A DNA stretch of 64,000 nucleotides from Fibrobacteria bacterium (GCA_025360005.1 JANYDA010000017.1:56534-120533), one strand, 5' to 3'; shown: positions 33,546 to 43,279, counted from the stretch's first letter. The notes: generated by a model not told the origin, from the letters alone. Translations and numbers: made by a program.

Positions 33546-35558
33546 TCAATCGGGGAGGCCGCGGATCAAGGCGCGGCCGTCGGGGCGGCGCCCGTTTTTC
33601 AGCCAGCCGGAAAGCCGGTGCGGACCATGGATGCCGTGCCGCGGGCCCGGCGCGTTCCTGGAGCGGACGGCCATGGGAATGGGAACCCCCGGAGCGATCC
33701 AGCTCGCCAGCGTATCCGTTTGCAGGGACAGCAATTCGCCGTGGTAGGACCAATCCCGCCATTGCCCGGGATCGCCCGCGGTTTCCCAGGCGGGAGAGGG
33801 CGCGGCCGAAAAGCGATAACAGCCGGAGTCCGTGTAGGCATAAAGCTCTCCGCTCTCCTGGCGGAACAACCGCTCGATCCGGGTGAACGGCGCGGCCGCA
33901 ACGCCGGACTGTCCCCCCGGACCGCAGTCGGAATGCAGGACTCCGCCCTCCGCCCAATGGAAACAGCCTTCAAAGAGATACATGTCCTGGCCGCGTGGAA
34001 ACGACTTCCAGGTTTTCCCCCCGTCCGTGGAACCCATGTCCCCCACCGGCGCGCCGGGACGATCGAATCCCAGCAGGATCCGTCCGCCCTCCGCCTGTAC
34101 GCGGCCGAAGGAGGAGCCGTAGCGCGCCGTGTCCCCGGGAAAGGGAATGGGCATCCAACTCACCCCGCGGTTTTCCGAAAGGGACAAACCCCGCTGGGCG
34201 GAAAACAGGTAGATGCGATTCGAGTCGCAGCCCATCGCCGTCACGGGATTGCCGGGCGATCCGTCCAAGCCTATCGGGGCCCAATCATCCTTTCCGGGAT
34301 CAAAGCGGGCGAAAAAGCGTTGGCTGGCGCCGCCGTCCAGGAACAGATCCCGGCCCGGTGACTTGAAGCGCGCGTCCGGAAGGGTATTGCGCGGATCCTT
34401 GCCGGTAACGGCGGGCGACCACCAGGAGTGGCTTTTCCAACTCTTGCCGCCGTCAATGGTCCAGTAGGTGCGCGCGGAATAATGGAGGAACCGGCGGCCG
34501 CCCCAATCGATGACGTTTAATAAAGGATTGCGGCCGGACTCGCGGAAACCGCTTCCGCCCTGGAAAGGCGACCACGTGACTCCCGTGTCGCGCGACTGCA
34601 TTAACGTCCCTCCGGCCAATCCGAAGATCCGATCGGAATCCGTCGTCACGCCGGTTAAGCGCAGTTGGGCGCCATGGCAGCCCAGGCTTTGCCAGTCCCC
34701 GCTCACCGGATCCCGGCGAAAAGCGGAATCGGGTGTCAGCAGGCCCAGGGAATTCCCCGCACGGAAGAAAGCCGCGCCGGCCAAGTCGCCAAAGTCGCCA
34801 AAGGGCCTTGGCAACCGCGCCCAGTCGCTATGCCCGTCCGTGAGATAAATCCCGCGCCCCGCCGCCAAGGCATAGGCCACGCCGCCGTCCATCGCCAGGC
34901 TCCAATCCGTATTTTCCGGGAGACCGCCGCCGCCGGGTTCCCAGGCCAGGCCCGGGCCGGCCGATTTGTATACGCTATACCTGGAGGCCGAGGCCGAATG
35001 CAAGGTAACGTAGAGGTTACTCCCGTCGGAGGCGGGCGAAGCCACTTCTCCGGAATCCAAACCTTGGCTCCATGCCTGGAAGCCGGTTGCGCCGGGCGCC
35101 AGGAACCAGCATCCGGTACCGTATGCGATCAACGTATCCGCGCGCGCAATGACGCCGTGCACGCGGCCATCGGTGATGGGGCGCAGGGTCCAATTGCGGC
35201 CCAGATCGGCGGAAGAGTAAACGCCGCCGGATCCGCTTTTGTCCGCGAGGTCCGTTTGCGTAAAGGCAAGCCACAGCGCGCCATTGCATGCGGCCACCCG
35301 GAGCGGCAGCGCCAACTCCGCGGAAGACGCCGGTAGATGGGACGCGGCCCAGTTCACGCCCCCATCGTCGGAACGGAAAAGAGCCCCGTCAAAGCCGGCG
35401 AAGAGGACTCCATGCGCGCCGCCCAGCGTCTGCAAATCGCCTTTAGCGTAGGGCTGGGAGGACTCCCCGATACGGACTGGAGGGGAAGACGCGGATGGAT
35501 GCGCCGCAGCGGCGCCGGCCAACAGGCCAAGGACAACGGCTCCGGTGGCGATGCGCAT
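33546..35558 (-). CDS. Secreted Asp-box (BNR/sialidase-type) beta-propeller protein
   Basis: A 670-residue exported protein (signal about residues 1-19). Six Asp-boxes with the S-x-D-x-G-x-x-W pattern are visible: SDDGGVNW, SADLGRNW, SRDTGVTW, TIDGGKSW, SENRGVSW and STDGGKTW. This predicts a six- or seven-bladed sialidase/Vps10-type propeller. No sialidase catalytic arginine triad is evident, so binding rather than hydrolysis is likelier. Its C-terminus is Arg/Pro-rich and lacks an obvious sorting tail. AAGGGGG precedes the ATG by about 8 nt. Confidence 0.75.
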   Translation of the reverse strand: MRIATGAVVLGLLAGAAAAHPSASSPPVRIGESSQPYAKGDLQTLGGAHGVLFAGFDGALFRSDDGGVNWAASHLPASSAELALPLRVAACNGALWLAFTQTDLADKSGSGGVYSSADLGRNWTLRPITDGRVHGVIARADTLIAYGTGCWFLAPGATGFQAWSQGLDSGEVASPASDGSNLYVTLHSASASRYSVYKSAGPGLAWEPGGGGLPENTDWSLAMDGGVAYALAAGRGIYLTDGHSDWARLPRPFGDFGDLAGAAFFRAGNSLGLLTPDSAFRRDPVSGDWQSLGCHGAQLRLTGVTTDSDRIFGLAGGTLMQSRDTGVTWSPFQGGSGFRESGRNPLLNVIDWGGRRFLHYSARTYWTIDGGKSWKSHSWWSPAVTGKDPRNTLPDARFKSPGRDLFLDGGASQRFFARFDPGKDDWAPIGLDGSPGNPVTAMGCDSNRIYLFSAQRGLSLSENRGVSWMPIPFPGDTARYGSSFGRVQAEGGRILLGFDRPGAPVGDMGSTDGGKTWKSFPRGQDMYLFEGCFHWAEGGVLHSDCGPGGQSGVAAAPFTRIERLFRQESGELYAYTDSGCYRFSAAPSPAWETAGDPGQWRDWSYHGELLSLQTDTLASWIAPGVPIPMAVRSRNAPGPRHGIHGPHRLSGWLKNGRRPDGRALIRGLPD

Positions 35559-35616
35559 GGATATCCCCCTTCGGAAGCAGGTCCGGGGAATCTATGCCGC
35601 CTCCCGGCCTATAGGT

Positions 35617-36438
35617 TCACATTTCCGCCGCCAGGTCGCGTACAAGTTGCGCGATCTTCGGCTCCGCTTCCCCCGCCACGCGCATGATTTCCGGGATATT
35701 GATCGGTTGCAGATCCTCCGGATTGCACACGTCCGTAATCAGGCTGAGCGCCGCCACCTTGAGCCCGGCATGCACGGCCGCGATCACCTCCGGCACGGTG
35801 GACATGCCTACCGCATCCGCGCCGATGATGCGCAGCATGCGGTATTCCGCCGCCGTTTCCAAGCACGGCCCGGACATGCACGCATACACTCCGCGCTTCA
35901 AGACCAAACCCCGGGCGGCCCCCAGCGCCGCCAGCCTGGCCGCATACGCTTTGTCGTAAGGCTGGCTCATGTCCGGAAAGCGCGGTCCCAACCGATCCGC
36001 GTTGGCGCCTATGAGCGGATTGCCGCCCAACAGGTTGATGTGGTCCGTCAAGACCATCAGATCGCCCAACTGGTAACCCGGGTTCACCCCGCCGGCGATA
36101 TTCGTTATGATCAAGGCGCGTACGCCGAGCGCTTTCATCACGCGCACGGGAAAGGCGATGTCCGCCATGGAATGGCCTTCGTAAAAATGGAAGCGGCCCT
36201 GCATGACGGCGACCGGTTTGCCGCCCAGGGTCCCGGACAGCCATCGACCCTCATGCCCATCCACCGTGGGTTGCGGGAAATGGGGGATGTCCGCGTAAGC
36301 TACCTCCGCGTCCTTTTCCAGATGGGCCGCCACCGGCCCCAGCCCCGTGCCCAGGATGATCCCGATTTCCGGCTTGAGGCGGCAGCGCCCGGCCAGAAAG
36401 GCCCGGGCGGTTTCGATCCTGTCCAATAATGCCTGCAT
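35617..36438 (-). CDS. Purine nucleoside phosphorylase, trimeric type
   Basis: A 273-residue salvage enzyme splitting purine nucleosides with phosphate. Landmarks: 'GIILGTGLGPVA' (phosphate loop), 'MQGRFHFYEGHS', 'NIAGGVNPGYQLGDLMVLTDHINL', 'SGPCLETAAEYRML' with the purine-contacting Glu, and 'GADAVGMSTVPEV'. The base-recognition segment reads 'SLITDVCNPED', with Asp where inosine/guanosine-specific trimeric enzymes have Asn, which may widen use to 6-aminopurines. The ATG at 36438 has AAGGATGG upstream. The neighbouring gene diverges. Confidence 0.9.
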   Translation of the reverse strand: MQALLDRIETARAFLAGRCRLKPEIGIILGTGLGPVAAHLEKDAEVAYADIPHFPQPTVDGHEGRWLSGTLGGKPVAVMQGRFHFYEGHSMADIAFPVRVMKALGVRALIITNIAGGVNPGYQLGDLMVLTDHINLLGGNPLIGANADRLGPRFPDMSQPYDKAYAARLAALGAARGLVLKRGVYACMSGPCLETAAEYRMLRIIGADAVGMSTVPEVIAAVHAGLKVAALSLITDVCNPEDLQPINIPEIMRVAGEAEPKIAQLVRDLAAEM

Positions 36439-36534
36439 GATGTTCCATCCTTATCCCAATGCCCAATGTTATCAATTCGGTTTCCGGATCGGTAGCATGC
36501 CGCCGGGTAAAAGAAAGAACCTATTTTTCGGTGC

Positions 36535-37590
36535 GTGCAAGACCTTCCGGAATCCAATGGCCTGCTTAATTCCCATTCCGCGCGTTCCCGGGGCGAAGCC
36601 GGCGGCAAAACCCGGCGCAGCGTAGGGCTTTTGTTGCAGGACATCGCCCGCTGCCGGGCGGAAATCGCGCGGCGGGAAACCGTGATATCGGACTTGCAGC
36701 GTAGACTGCTGGCGGAGGCGGGGCCCTGGGAAGAAAAGCTGCTGGCCATCCGCATCGAGATCTTCCGCATCCTGGGCAAGCATTTGAAATCCGGCCGGCT
36801 CAACCGGAAAGCCTGCAAGAGCCTGGAGTTGGCCCTGTACGATTTGGCCGAGGAGTTGGAAACGGTTTTCGGGGCGGACCTGCGCCGCGATCGTCTTTGG
36901 ATTTTCGAGGAGGAGATCCCTCCATATGGGCGGGATCCGGAGCGGGGACGGAGTCCGGATGATGGGGATCCCGGCGAGGAGGCCGACCACCTGAATGGCG
37001 ACCCCCCCGGATCCGCGGGCGCGGGGGCATACCGCGAATCCGATTTCCCTCCACGCGGATCATCGGGAAGGAAGAATGATTGGGATGCTCCGGGCGGACA
37101 GGCGGTCGCGGGAGACATCCGCGCCTTGTACCTCTTATTGGCGCGGGCCTTGCACCCGGACAAGGAGCCGGACCCGGCTCGTCTGGAGGCGAAGACGGTC
37201 TGGATGCAGAAAGTTACCGCCGCTTATGCGGATCGCAACCTGGCCGCGCTGTTGGATATCCTCGCGGCCAACCCGCTGGACTCGGTGGGACCTTATCTTT
37301 CCCAAGCGCCGGCCAAGACCGTGCAAGGTTTTGCCAAGCGCCTGCGGCGCGAATTGGAAATCCTGCTGGCCAGGCTGGCGGTATTGGATGGGGGCGCAGG
37401 CGCCGATCCGTTCCTGGCGGGATTCCTCAAGCGGGGCGAACTGAACGAGATCGCCTACAACACATATCTTGCGCGGGCGAGGAAGGAACTTAATTTCATG
37501 AGGCAAAGGCGCGACGCCTATCGGACCACGGCGGGCGTGGACGGATTGGTGGAAGCGTTGCGCAGCCATGACTGGCGGGAGTTGTTGTGA
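36535..37590 (+). CDS. Coiled-coil protein with C-terminal J-domain-like segment
   Basis: A 351-residue protein, GTG start. Residues 30-125 are helical and Arg/Glu-rich (likely coiled coil). Residues 126-190 are a low-complexity polar linker. Residues 195-245 resemble a DnaJ J-domain: 'DIRALYLLLARALHPDKEPDPARLEAKTVWMQKVTAAYAD' with the essential HPD, followed by a helical C-terminus. J-domains stimulate Hsp70 (DnaK); which client this protein delivers is unknown. Its TGA stop overlaps the GTG start of the next gene (GTGA), so the pair is translationally coupled. Confidence 0.7.
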   Translation: MQDLPESNGLLNSHSARSRGEAGGKTRRSVGLLLQDIARCRAEIARRETVISDLQRRLLAEAGPWEEKLLAIRIEIFRILGKHLKSGRLNRKACKSLELALYDLAEELETVFGADLRRDRLWIFEEEIPPYGRDPERGRSPDDGDPGEEADHLNGDPPGSAGAGAYRESDFPPRGSSGRKNDWDAPGGQAVAGDIRALYLLLARALHPDKEPDPARLEAKTVWMQKVTAAYADRNLAALLDILAANPLDSVGPYLSQAPAKTVQGFAKRLRRELEILLARLAVLDGGAGADPFLAGFLKRGELNEIAYNTYLARARKELNFMRQRRDAYRTTAGVDGLVEALRSHDWRELL

Positions 37591-38687
37591 AGATTTTCCA
37601 TTGCGATCATTGCCAAAGCCTGGTCTTTTTTGAAAACGTCCAATGCGTCAATTGCGGGCATGCCTTGGGTTTCCTCCCGGACTTGCAGGACATGGGTTCC
37701 TTGGACCCCTCCGGGGACGGTCATTGGATATCCCCCCTACCCGCCGCCCGCGGGCGCGCCTACCGCCTATGCGAAAACTACCGGCAGGAAAACGTATGCA
37801 ATTGGACCGTACCCGTGGACGATCCGGACCCGCTTTGCGCCTCCTGCCGGCTGACCAAGGTCATCCCGGATCTGATGGTTGCCGGAAACAAAGAGGCCTG
37901 GTACCGGCTGGAATCCGCCAAGCGCCGCCTCATCTACAGCCTGTTAACCTTGGGGTTACCCCTGGAGGGCAAAGGGGACGCGGAAAGCGGCGTCGCTTTC
38001 GAGTTCCTGGCGGACGCGCGCGCGCCCGGATCCGATCCCGTTCTCACCGGCCACAACGAGGGCGTCATCACCCTCAACCTGGCGGAAGCGGACGATAGCG
38101 AAAGGGAACGGCGGCGGACGCAATTGCACGAACCCTACCGGACCCTGCTGGGGCATTTCCGCCATGAGATAGGCCATTATTATTGGGATCGCCTGGTTGC
38201 GGAAGGGCCCGATGGCGACGGCTTCCGGAAACTCTTCGGGGACGAACGCCTGGACTATGGCGAAGCGCTGAAGCGGCATTATTCCCAGGGCGCCCCGGCC
38301 GATTGGCAGCAGCGCTTCGTCAGCACCTACGCCAGCTCGCATCCATGGGAGGATTGGGCGGAAACCTGGGCGCATTATCTCCACATGACGGACAGCCTGG
38401 AAACGGCCGCCGCCTGCGGCCTCTCCCTCAAGCCCCGCCGCGCCGATGAGCCGGCCATGCGCTCGGCCGGGATGGATCCCTTCGGCGAATCCTTTGAAAG
38501 GATGGTGGAAGCCTGGTTCCCGCTGACCTACGTATTGAACAATCTTAACCGGGGCTTGGGCCTGCCGGACGGCTATCCTTTCGTGCTTTCCCTGCCGGCC
38601 CTGGAGAAGCTCCGCTTCGTCCACGGGGTCATCGGGAGGGCGCGGGCTGCGGCGGCCCGCCCGGCGGCAGTCAACGGATTGGGATAG
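37587..38687 (+). CDS. Zinc-ribbon plus putative zinc metallopeptidase (Peptidase_Mx type)
   Basis: A 366-residue protein. The N-terminus has a rubredoxin-like zinc ribbon ('FHCDHCQSL' and 'QCVNCGHALGF'), with more cysteines near residues 62-92 ('LCENY', 'LCASCR'). 'FRHEIGHYYWDRL' near residue 190 is the HExxH active site, and 'PWEDWAETWAHYLHMTD' supplies a conserved downstream block. There is no signal peptide. This fits the putative zinc-binding metallopeptidase family PF15887. It starts with GTG inside the preceding stop, so a J-domain/peptidase partnership is plausible. Confidence 0.8.
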   Translation: MKIFHCDHCQSLVFFENVQCVNCGHALGFLPDLQDMGSLDPSGDGHWISPLPAARGRAYRLCENYRQENVCNWTVPVDDPDPLCASCRLTKVIPDLMVAGNKEAWYRLESAKRRLIYSLLTLGLPLEGKGDAESGVAFEFLADARAPGSDPVLTGHNEGVITLNLAEADDSERERRRTQLHEPYRTLLGHFRHEIGHYYWDRLVAEGPDGDGFRKLFGDERLDYGEALKRHYSQGAPADWQQRFVSTYASSHPWEDWAETWAHYLHMTDSLETAAACGLSLKPRRADEPAMRSAGMDPFGESFERMVEAWFPLTYVLNNLNRGLGLPDGYPFVLSLPALEKLRFVHGVIGRARAAAARPAAVNGLG

Positions 38688-38772
38688 TCGGGGTTGAAGG
38701 AGGGCCCGGTAACCGGGACGTTACTCGGCCCCTCCGCCGTTCACCGCGTGGAATCCACGGCCGGCATCCCGG

Positions 38773-41196
38773 CTAGGGATTCACCGCGCAATTATCGATG
38801 TTGGGCTGTCCGGCATTGATGCTGGTCATGCGCACCTTGTTCGCACCCGCCGCCAGGTTCGCGGTCAGATTGGCATTTCCCCAAACGGTCCAGGCTCCGG
38901 TACTGGCCAGGGTGAACCCGGCATCGACCAGGGAGCCGTTGACCGTTACTTTGACTTTGATGGCCGTGCCGTCCCCGTTGGCATAATGGAAACCCAAGGT
39001 GCGCGTTCCCGCCGCGGCCGCATCCACGGTCCACTCCACCCAATCCCCGTTAGCATGCTGGAAATCCAGGTAGCCGTTCCCGGTAAAGCCAGGGTGATTC
39101 GCGACTACGCTGGGACCTGAGAAGGCCGCGTCTTCCGCCTCCAGCAAAACCGTGGACCCCACTTTGTAGACCGCCGAATAAGCCGCGTTGGCGGAAGGCG
39201 TAAGGACATTATGGGTGGCCGCGCCTCCGTCGGACCAAGTTGAGAAGGCATAGGTCTTGCCGCCCAGAGATTGGGGTGAAACGGCGCCCAGGCTGCGTTG
39301 GATTCCCGCCACGCCGGTGAAAGCGTACGGGGCCGCATGCGCCATGCCGTCCAGCATCACCTGCAACCCGGTGGGGTTGGAGTTCAAGGTAACCGTCACC
39401 TTGTTGGGATTCACATCCAGGGAATCCATATCCTTAAGGCCCGCCGCATCGGTGGCGGTGAGATAGATGCGGAACCAGACGTTGGGAGACGTCTCGCTCT
39501 GCGCGGGAACCGTAAACGATCCGCTCGCGATGCCGGAAGTAAGGGCCATGAAAGGATGGTAATGCAGGTTGCCGTCATTGTGGAAGAACCGCACTTCCCA
39601 GGCCAAGCGGGACGCGGCCAGGTTGCCGTCCTCCTGATCGGCGCCTTTGCCCGCGAACCGGATCACGCTCCCGCCCGAATAAAGCGTTCCCGTGGCCGGT
39701 TGGGTTATGGTGGCGACGGGAGCATGGTTGTTCAGTACGGTGAGAACGGCCTCATTGCTGGCGGCGCTGCCCGAAGCATTGCGGACCACGCAGCGGAAAC
39801 GCGCGCCGTTATCGGAGAGGCTTGCGGAGGCCAGGCTATAGCCGGGAGACGTGGCGCCGGAGATGTTCGCCTGATTGCGCTGCCATTGATAGGCCAAGGG
39901 CGCGGCGCCGGAGGCCGAAACGCTGAAAGCGGCCGGGGCTCCCGCGGCCACCGTAAGGCTTTTCGGCTGATCGGAGACGGCGGGAGCCTGGCTGGAGTTG
40001 GAAGAGACCTTGCGCACCTCGCCCGCTCCGCGAGCGACGTAATAGAGGTTGCCGTCATTACCCACCTTCACGTCCGTGGGCTGGTTGATGCCGGTCACGA
40101 AAGTGGTCACGGACTTGCTGGCCACGTCCAGCTTCTTGATCCAGTTCCCGCAATAGTCGCTGAAGAAATAATCCCCCACGAAATCGGATGGAAAGCGCAC
40201 GGTAGCGGGGTTGTAGAAGGATCCGCCGGAAATGGCGCAGCCGGAACCGTGGCTATAGGTGTAGTAAGGATCCACGTAGCGCGCGTCGCCTATCACGCCA
40301 TCCTTGGCGGGCCAGCCGTAATTCTTGCCCGCTTGGAGATCGTCGATTTCCTCGAAGGAGGTATTGCCCACATCGTTGACGAAGATGCGCCCCGTGCCGG
40401 GCTGCACCGCGAAGGTATAGGGATTGCGGAATCCCATCGCGAAAATGGATCGGTTGGAACCGGAGGTTTGCGAATAGAAGGGGTTGTCGCCGGGAATGCT
40501 CCCGTCCTTGTTGATGCGGAGCACCTTGCCCATGGTGGTGCCCAGGTCCTGGGCCCGCGATCCCACTGTGCTTTCGCCCACGGAAACATAGAGCTTGCCG
40601 TCCTTGCCGAAATGCACTCCGCCGCCGTTGTGCCAGCCGCAAGAGCAAAGCGTGGAGGGCAGATCCAAGAGCACCTTCTCGCTGGCCGCATCCGCCACGT
40701 CCGCATTGGATCCGGAAACCGTGAACCGGCTGACCTTGTTATGGGGCCCGCTGGGCGACGTGTACATGACATACACGAATTTTTCGGCGGCGAAGTTGGG
40801 ATCGAAGGCGATCCCCAAAAGCCCGCGCTCCCCGGTGGTGCTGACGCTTACGGTCAGGAACGGAGTCGAAAGCAAAGTCCCGTTCTTGATCACGCGCAAG
40901 CGCCCTCCCTGCTCGCTGACGAATGCGCGCCCGTCCGGGGCGAATTCCATCTGGGTAGGATTGGACAATCCGCTGGCGATGGCCACGTCCGTATAGCCGG
41001 AAGGGACCGTGGACAGGGCGACCGCCAACTGGTTTTCCGCCGACTGCGGGCGATTTCCCTCCAGCTTATCGGGGGAAAGGCAGCTTTGCAGGAGCGGCAC
41101 GCAAACCAGCCCGGCCGCCAATCCCCATCTGGAAGCGAAAGTCCGGATGCGAGGACATGTTTGCGGTTTCCGATTTTGATCCTGGGCTGGGTTCAT
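38773..41196 (-). CDS. PQQ-type sugar dehydrogenase lipoprotein with Ig-like and CBM6/35-like domains
   Basis: An 807-residue surface enzyme candidate. The signal ends in a lipobox (LLQSC near residue 39). Residues 60-410 form the GSDH propeller: 'GERGLLGIAFDPNFAAEKFVYVMYTSP', 'CGWHNGGGVHFGKDGKLYVSVGES' with the expected His, and 'GFRNPYTFAVQPGTG'. Residues 415-500 are an Ig-like domain and 510-600 a PKD/Ig-like unit. The last 125 residues ('VLLEAEDAAFSG' to 'QPNIDNCAVNP') form a CBM6/35-type sugar-binding module. I use ATG 41196; an in-frame ATG at 41244 would lengthen the signal. It diverges from a GH26 mannanase gene, suggesting a shared mannan or hemicellulose theme. Confidence 0.85.
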   Translation of the reverse strand: MNPAQDQNRKPQTCPRIRTFASRWGLAAGLVCVPLLQSCLSPDKLEGNRPQSAENQLAVALSTVPSGYTDVAIASGLSNPTQMEFAPDGRAFVSEQGGRLRVIKNGTLLSTPFLTVSVSTTGERGLLGIAFDPNFAAEKFVYVMYTSPSGPHNKVSRFTVSGSNADVADAASEKVLLDLPSTLCSCGWHNGGGVHFGKDGKLYVSVGESTVGSRAQDLGTTMGKVLRINKDGSIPGDNPFYSQTSGSNRSIFAMGFRNPYTFAVQPGTGRIFVNDVGNTSFEEIDDLQAGKNYGWPAKDGVIGDARYVDPYYTYSHGSGCAISGGSFYNPATVRFPSDFVGDYFFSDYCGNWIKKLDVASKSVTTFVTGINQPTDVKVGNDGNLYYVARGAGEVRKVSSNSSQAPAVSDQPKSLTVAAGAPAAFSVSASGAAPLAYQWQRNQANISGATSPGYSLASASLSDNGARFRCVVRNASGSAASNEAVLTVLNNHAPVATITQPATGTLYSGGSVIRFAGKGADQEDGNLAASRLAWEVRFFHNDGNLHYHPFMALTSGIASGSFTVPAQSETSPNVWFRIYLTATDAAGLKDMDSLDVNPNKVTVTLNSNPTGLQVMLDGMAHAAPYAFTGVAGIQRSLGAVSPQSLGGKTYAFSTWSDGGAATHNVLTPSANAAYSAVYKVGSTVLLEAEDAAFSGPSVVANHPGFTGNGYLDFQHANGDWVEWTVDAAAAGTRTLGFHYANGDGTAIKVKVTVNGSLVDAGFTLASTGAWTVWGNANLTANLAAGANKVRMTSINAGQPNIDNCAVNP

Positions 41197-41442
41197 GATG
41201 GCGGCTTTCCCGGTTGGATTGTGAAGTACCGAAACCAATAACATTTATTCGGAGGGCGGTGTTAAAAAAAAGGAATATCCGGCCCGGTATCCTTTCCCGA
41301 CCGGAGGCGTTCCCATCCGCAAGCGGCATCGCTGATTGCCTTTCCGCAAGCAAAAACGGCATCCTTCCGGCCGCGAATGAACATGCGATTTGGAATTAAT
41401 CACTAAGAAATCCTCAAGCGGTCGCACTATCATGGAGCTCAA

Positions 41443-43233
41443 ATGAAAATGAAGACGTTAATGCTTTTTCTGGCCGGTTTTTCCGGAATCGCGGCCGCCG
41501 CCGTCCGTTTCGAGGCCGAAAGCGCCATAGTGGACGAGAACTCGGTGCAAAAGATCCCCGATGCCGGCGCCTCCGGCGGCTTTTACGTAGCCATGAAAGA
41601 CGGCAATCTTTCCTTCAAGGTTCCCATGAGCGCGGCCGGCTTCTACACGCTTTGGGCCGGGTATTCCCAGCCTAACGATTCCAACGGCAAGATCCAGAAT
41701 CTATCCGTCAACGGCGTTTCCAAGGGCCAGATCTCCTTCCCTTATAAAACCTCCCTTACCTCCATCAAAGCATCCGCCAAAATCAAATTGGAAGCGGGCG
41801 ATAATACCATCGAGATCCAAAAGTCCTGGGGCTGGGTCAATCTCGACTATATCGAGATCACGCCCTATGTGGCGGCGCCCTTTTCCATCGCGCCCGCGCT
41901 GGTCAATCCTGCCGCTTCGGAAAACGCCCGCAAGGTATACGGCTTCCTCAGGGAGAATTTCCAGAAGAAAACCGTCAGCGGATTCATGACCAATACCGTC
42001 ATGCAGAACGACGGCAAATACACGCCCAACACCGTGGAGACACAGACGGAAGCGGCCTGGATCCTCAATGCCTCCGGAAAGCTTCCCGCCCTGATGGGAG
42101 TGGATTTCCTGCATGCCACCGGCCTCAACTCCAACACCGAATGGCATCAGGGCTACACCAAGGCCACCTTGGCGTTGGCGGAAGAGATTTTCAAGAAGGG
42201 AGGCATCCCGGCCTATTGCTGGCATTGGATGGATCCCAGCCTGGCCGTGGAGGCGTTCTATACTTCGTCTTCCGGCAACACCCCTTACACCCAGTTCAAC
42301 CTGAACAAGGCCTTTCTGGATTCCACTACTTATGCGGCCTTCGATACGGCCAGCGCCGAATACCGGGCCATCACCCGGGATCTGGACATCGTTGCCGGGC
42401 ACCTGAAAACATTGGCCGATAAAGGCGTCCCGGTGGTGTGGCGCCCGCTCCACGAAGCCTCCGGGAAATGGTTCTGGTGGGGCTTCAAAGGCCCGCGGGC
42501 CACCAAGGCGCTGTACAAGCTCATGTTCGATCGCTTCACCGGCATGCATGGGCTGAACAACCTCATCTGGGTGTGGACCACGGACGAGGCCGGAGACGCG
42601 CCGGACTGGTATCCGGGCGACGCCTATGTGGACATCATCGGCCGCGACTACTATTACTATCCGCGCATCGCCAACCATGGATCCCTGGTGGCCTCTTTCG
42701 AGAAGCTCAAGGATCTGTTCGGCGGCACCAAGATCATCACCCTCAGCGAAAACGGTTCCGTTCCCCACCCCGACAGCATGGCGGTGGACGGGGCCGGATG
42801 GTCCTATTTCATGCCCTGGTACGGGGACTACGCCATGGATGGCTGGGCCCATGACAATACCGCTGCGGATTGGAAATCCATCCTGACGAACAATTCCGTG
42901 ATCACCTTGGATAAGATGCCGGGCTGGGCCAACTACACGCCACCCATTGTCTCCGTACACCCGGCCATCGGGGGCAAGCGCGAGGTCGCGGTGCGTTACG
43001 CTGAAGGCTATCTGGCCGTTGTTCTGACCGGCATGGGCGCGGAATCGGTTGAGCTTTTCAACCTCAGGGGAGCCCGCGTCGGCGCCTTCGATCCGCAAGG
43101 CCCGCTGGGGGCGGGCGCTTATCGGTTCAGGCTGGCGGGCATTGAAAAGGGACTGTACTGGGTCAGGATAAAGTCGGCGGCCGGTATGACGGTGAAGCCG
43201 GTGTTGGTTAACGGGAACATTCCGAGCCGTTAG
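41443..43233 (+). CDS. GH26 endo-mannanase with N-terminal CBM35-like module and T9SS-like tail
   Basis: A 596-residue exported glycoside hydrolase. After the signal (residues 1-20), residues 22-145 form a CBM35-like module ('VRFEAESAIVDENSV' to 'LDYIEITPY'). Residues 155-500 are the GH26 barrel: 'VVWRPLHEASGKWFWWG' carries the acid/base Glu and 'IITLSENGSVPHPD' the nucleophile Glu. The final 80 residues ('VELFNLRGARVG...GLYWVRIKS') are a T9SS-type tail. GH26 enzymes cut beta-1,4-mannans, and related members act on mixed-linkage glucan. GGAG lies 7-10 nt before the ATG. Confidence 0.9.
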   Translation: MKMKTLMLFLAGFSGIAAAAVRFEAESAIVDENSVQKIPDAGASGGFYVAMKDGNLSFKVPMSAAGFYTLWAGYSQPNDSNGKIQNLSVNGVSKGQISFPYKTSLTSIKASAKIKLEAGDNTIEIQKSWGWVNLDYIEITPYVAAPFSIAPALVNPAASENARKVYGFLRENFQKKTVSGFMTNTVMQNDGKYTPNTVETQTEAAWILNASGKLPALMGVDFLHATGLNSNTEWHQGYTKATLALAEEIFKKGGIPAYCWHWMDPSLAVEAFYTSSSGNTPYTQFNLNKAFLDSTTYAAFDTASAEYRAITRDLDIVAGHLKTLADKGVPVVWRPLHEASGKWFWWGFKGPRATKALYKLMFDRFTGMHGLNNLIWVWTTDEAGDAPDWYPGDAYVDIIGRDYYYYPRIANHGSLVASFEKLKDLFGGTKIITLSENGSVPHPDSMAVDGAGWSYFMPWYGDYAMDGWAHDNTAADWKSILTNNSVITLDKMPGWANYTPPIVSVHPAIGGKREVAVRYAEGYLAVVLTGMGAESVELFNLRGARVGAFDPQGPLGAGAYRFRLAGIEKGLYWVRIKSAAGMTVKPVLVNGNIPSR

Positions 43234-43255
43234 CCATCGGAAGGAAATTCGTTCC

Positions 43256-43279
43256 CCGCCGGTTACCAGAAACCGGCGG
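43256..43279 (+). terminator. Hairpin after the mannanase gene
   Basis: Perfect 9-bp arms (CCGCCGGTT and AACCGGCGG) flank ACCAGA, 22 nt past the stop. It is strong but not followed by a U-run. Confidence 0.5.

Noticed and set aside
39298..41241. 647-codon open frame on the plus strand
   Set aside because: Antisense to the CBM-bearing sugar dehydrogenase, with no start signal or domain.
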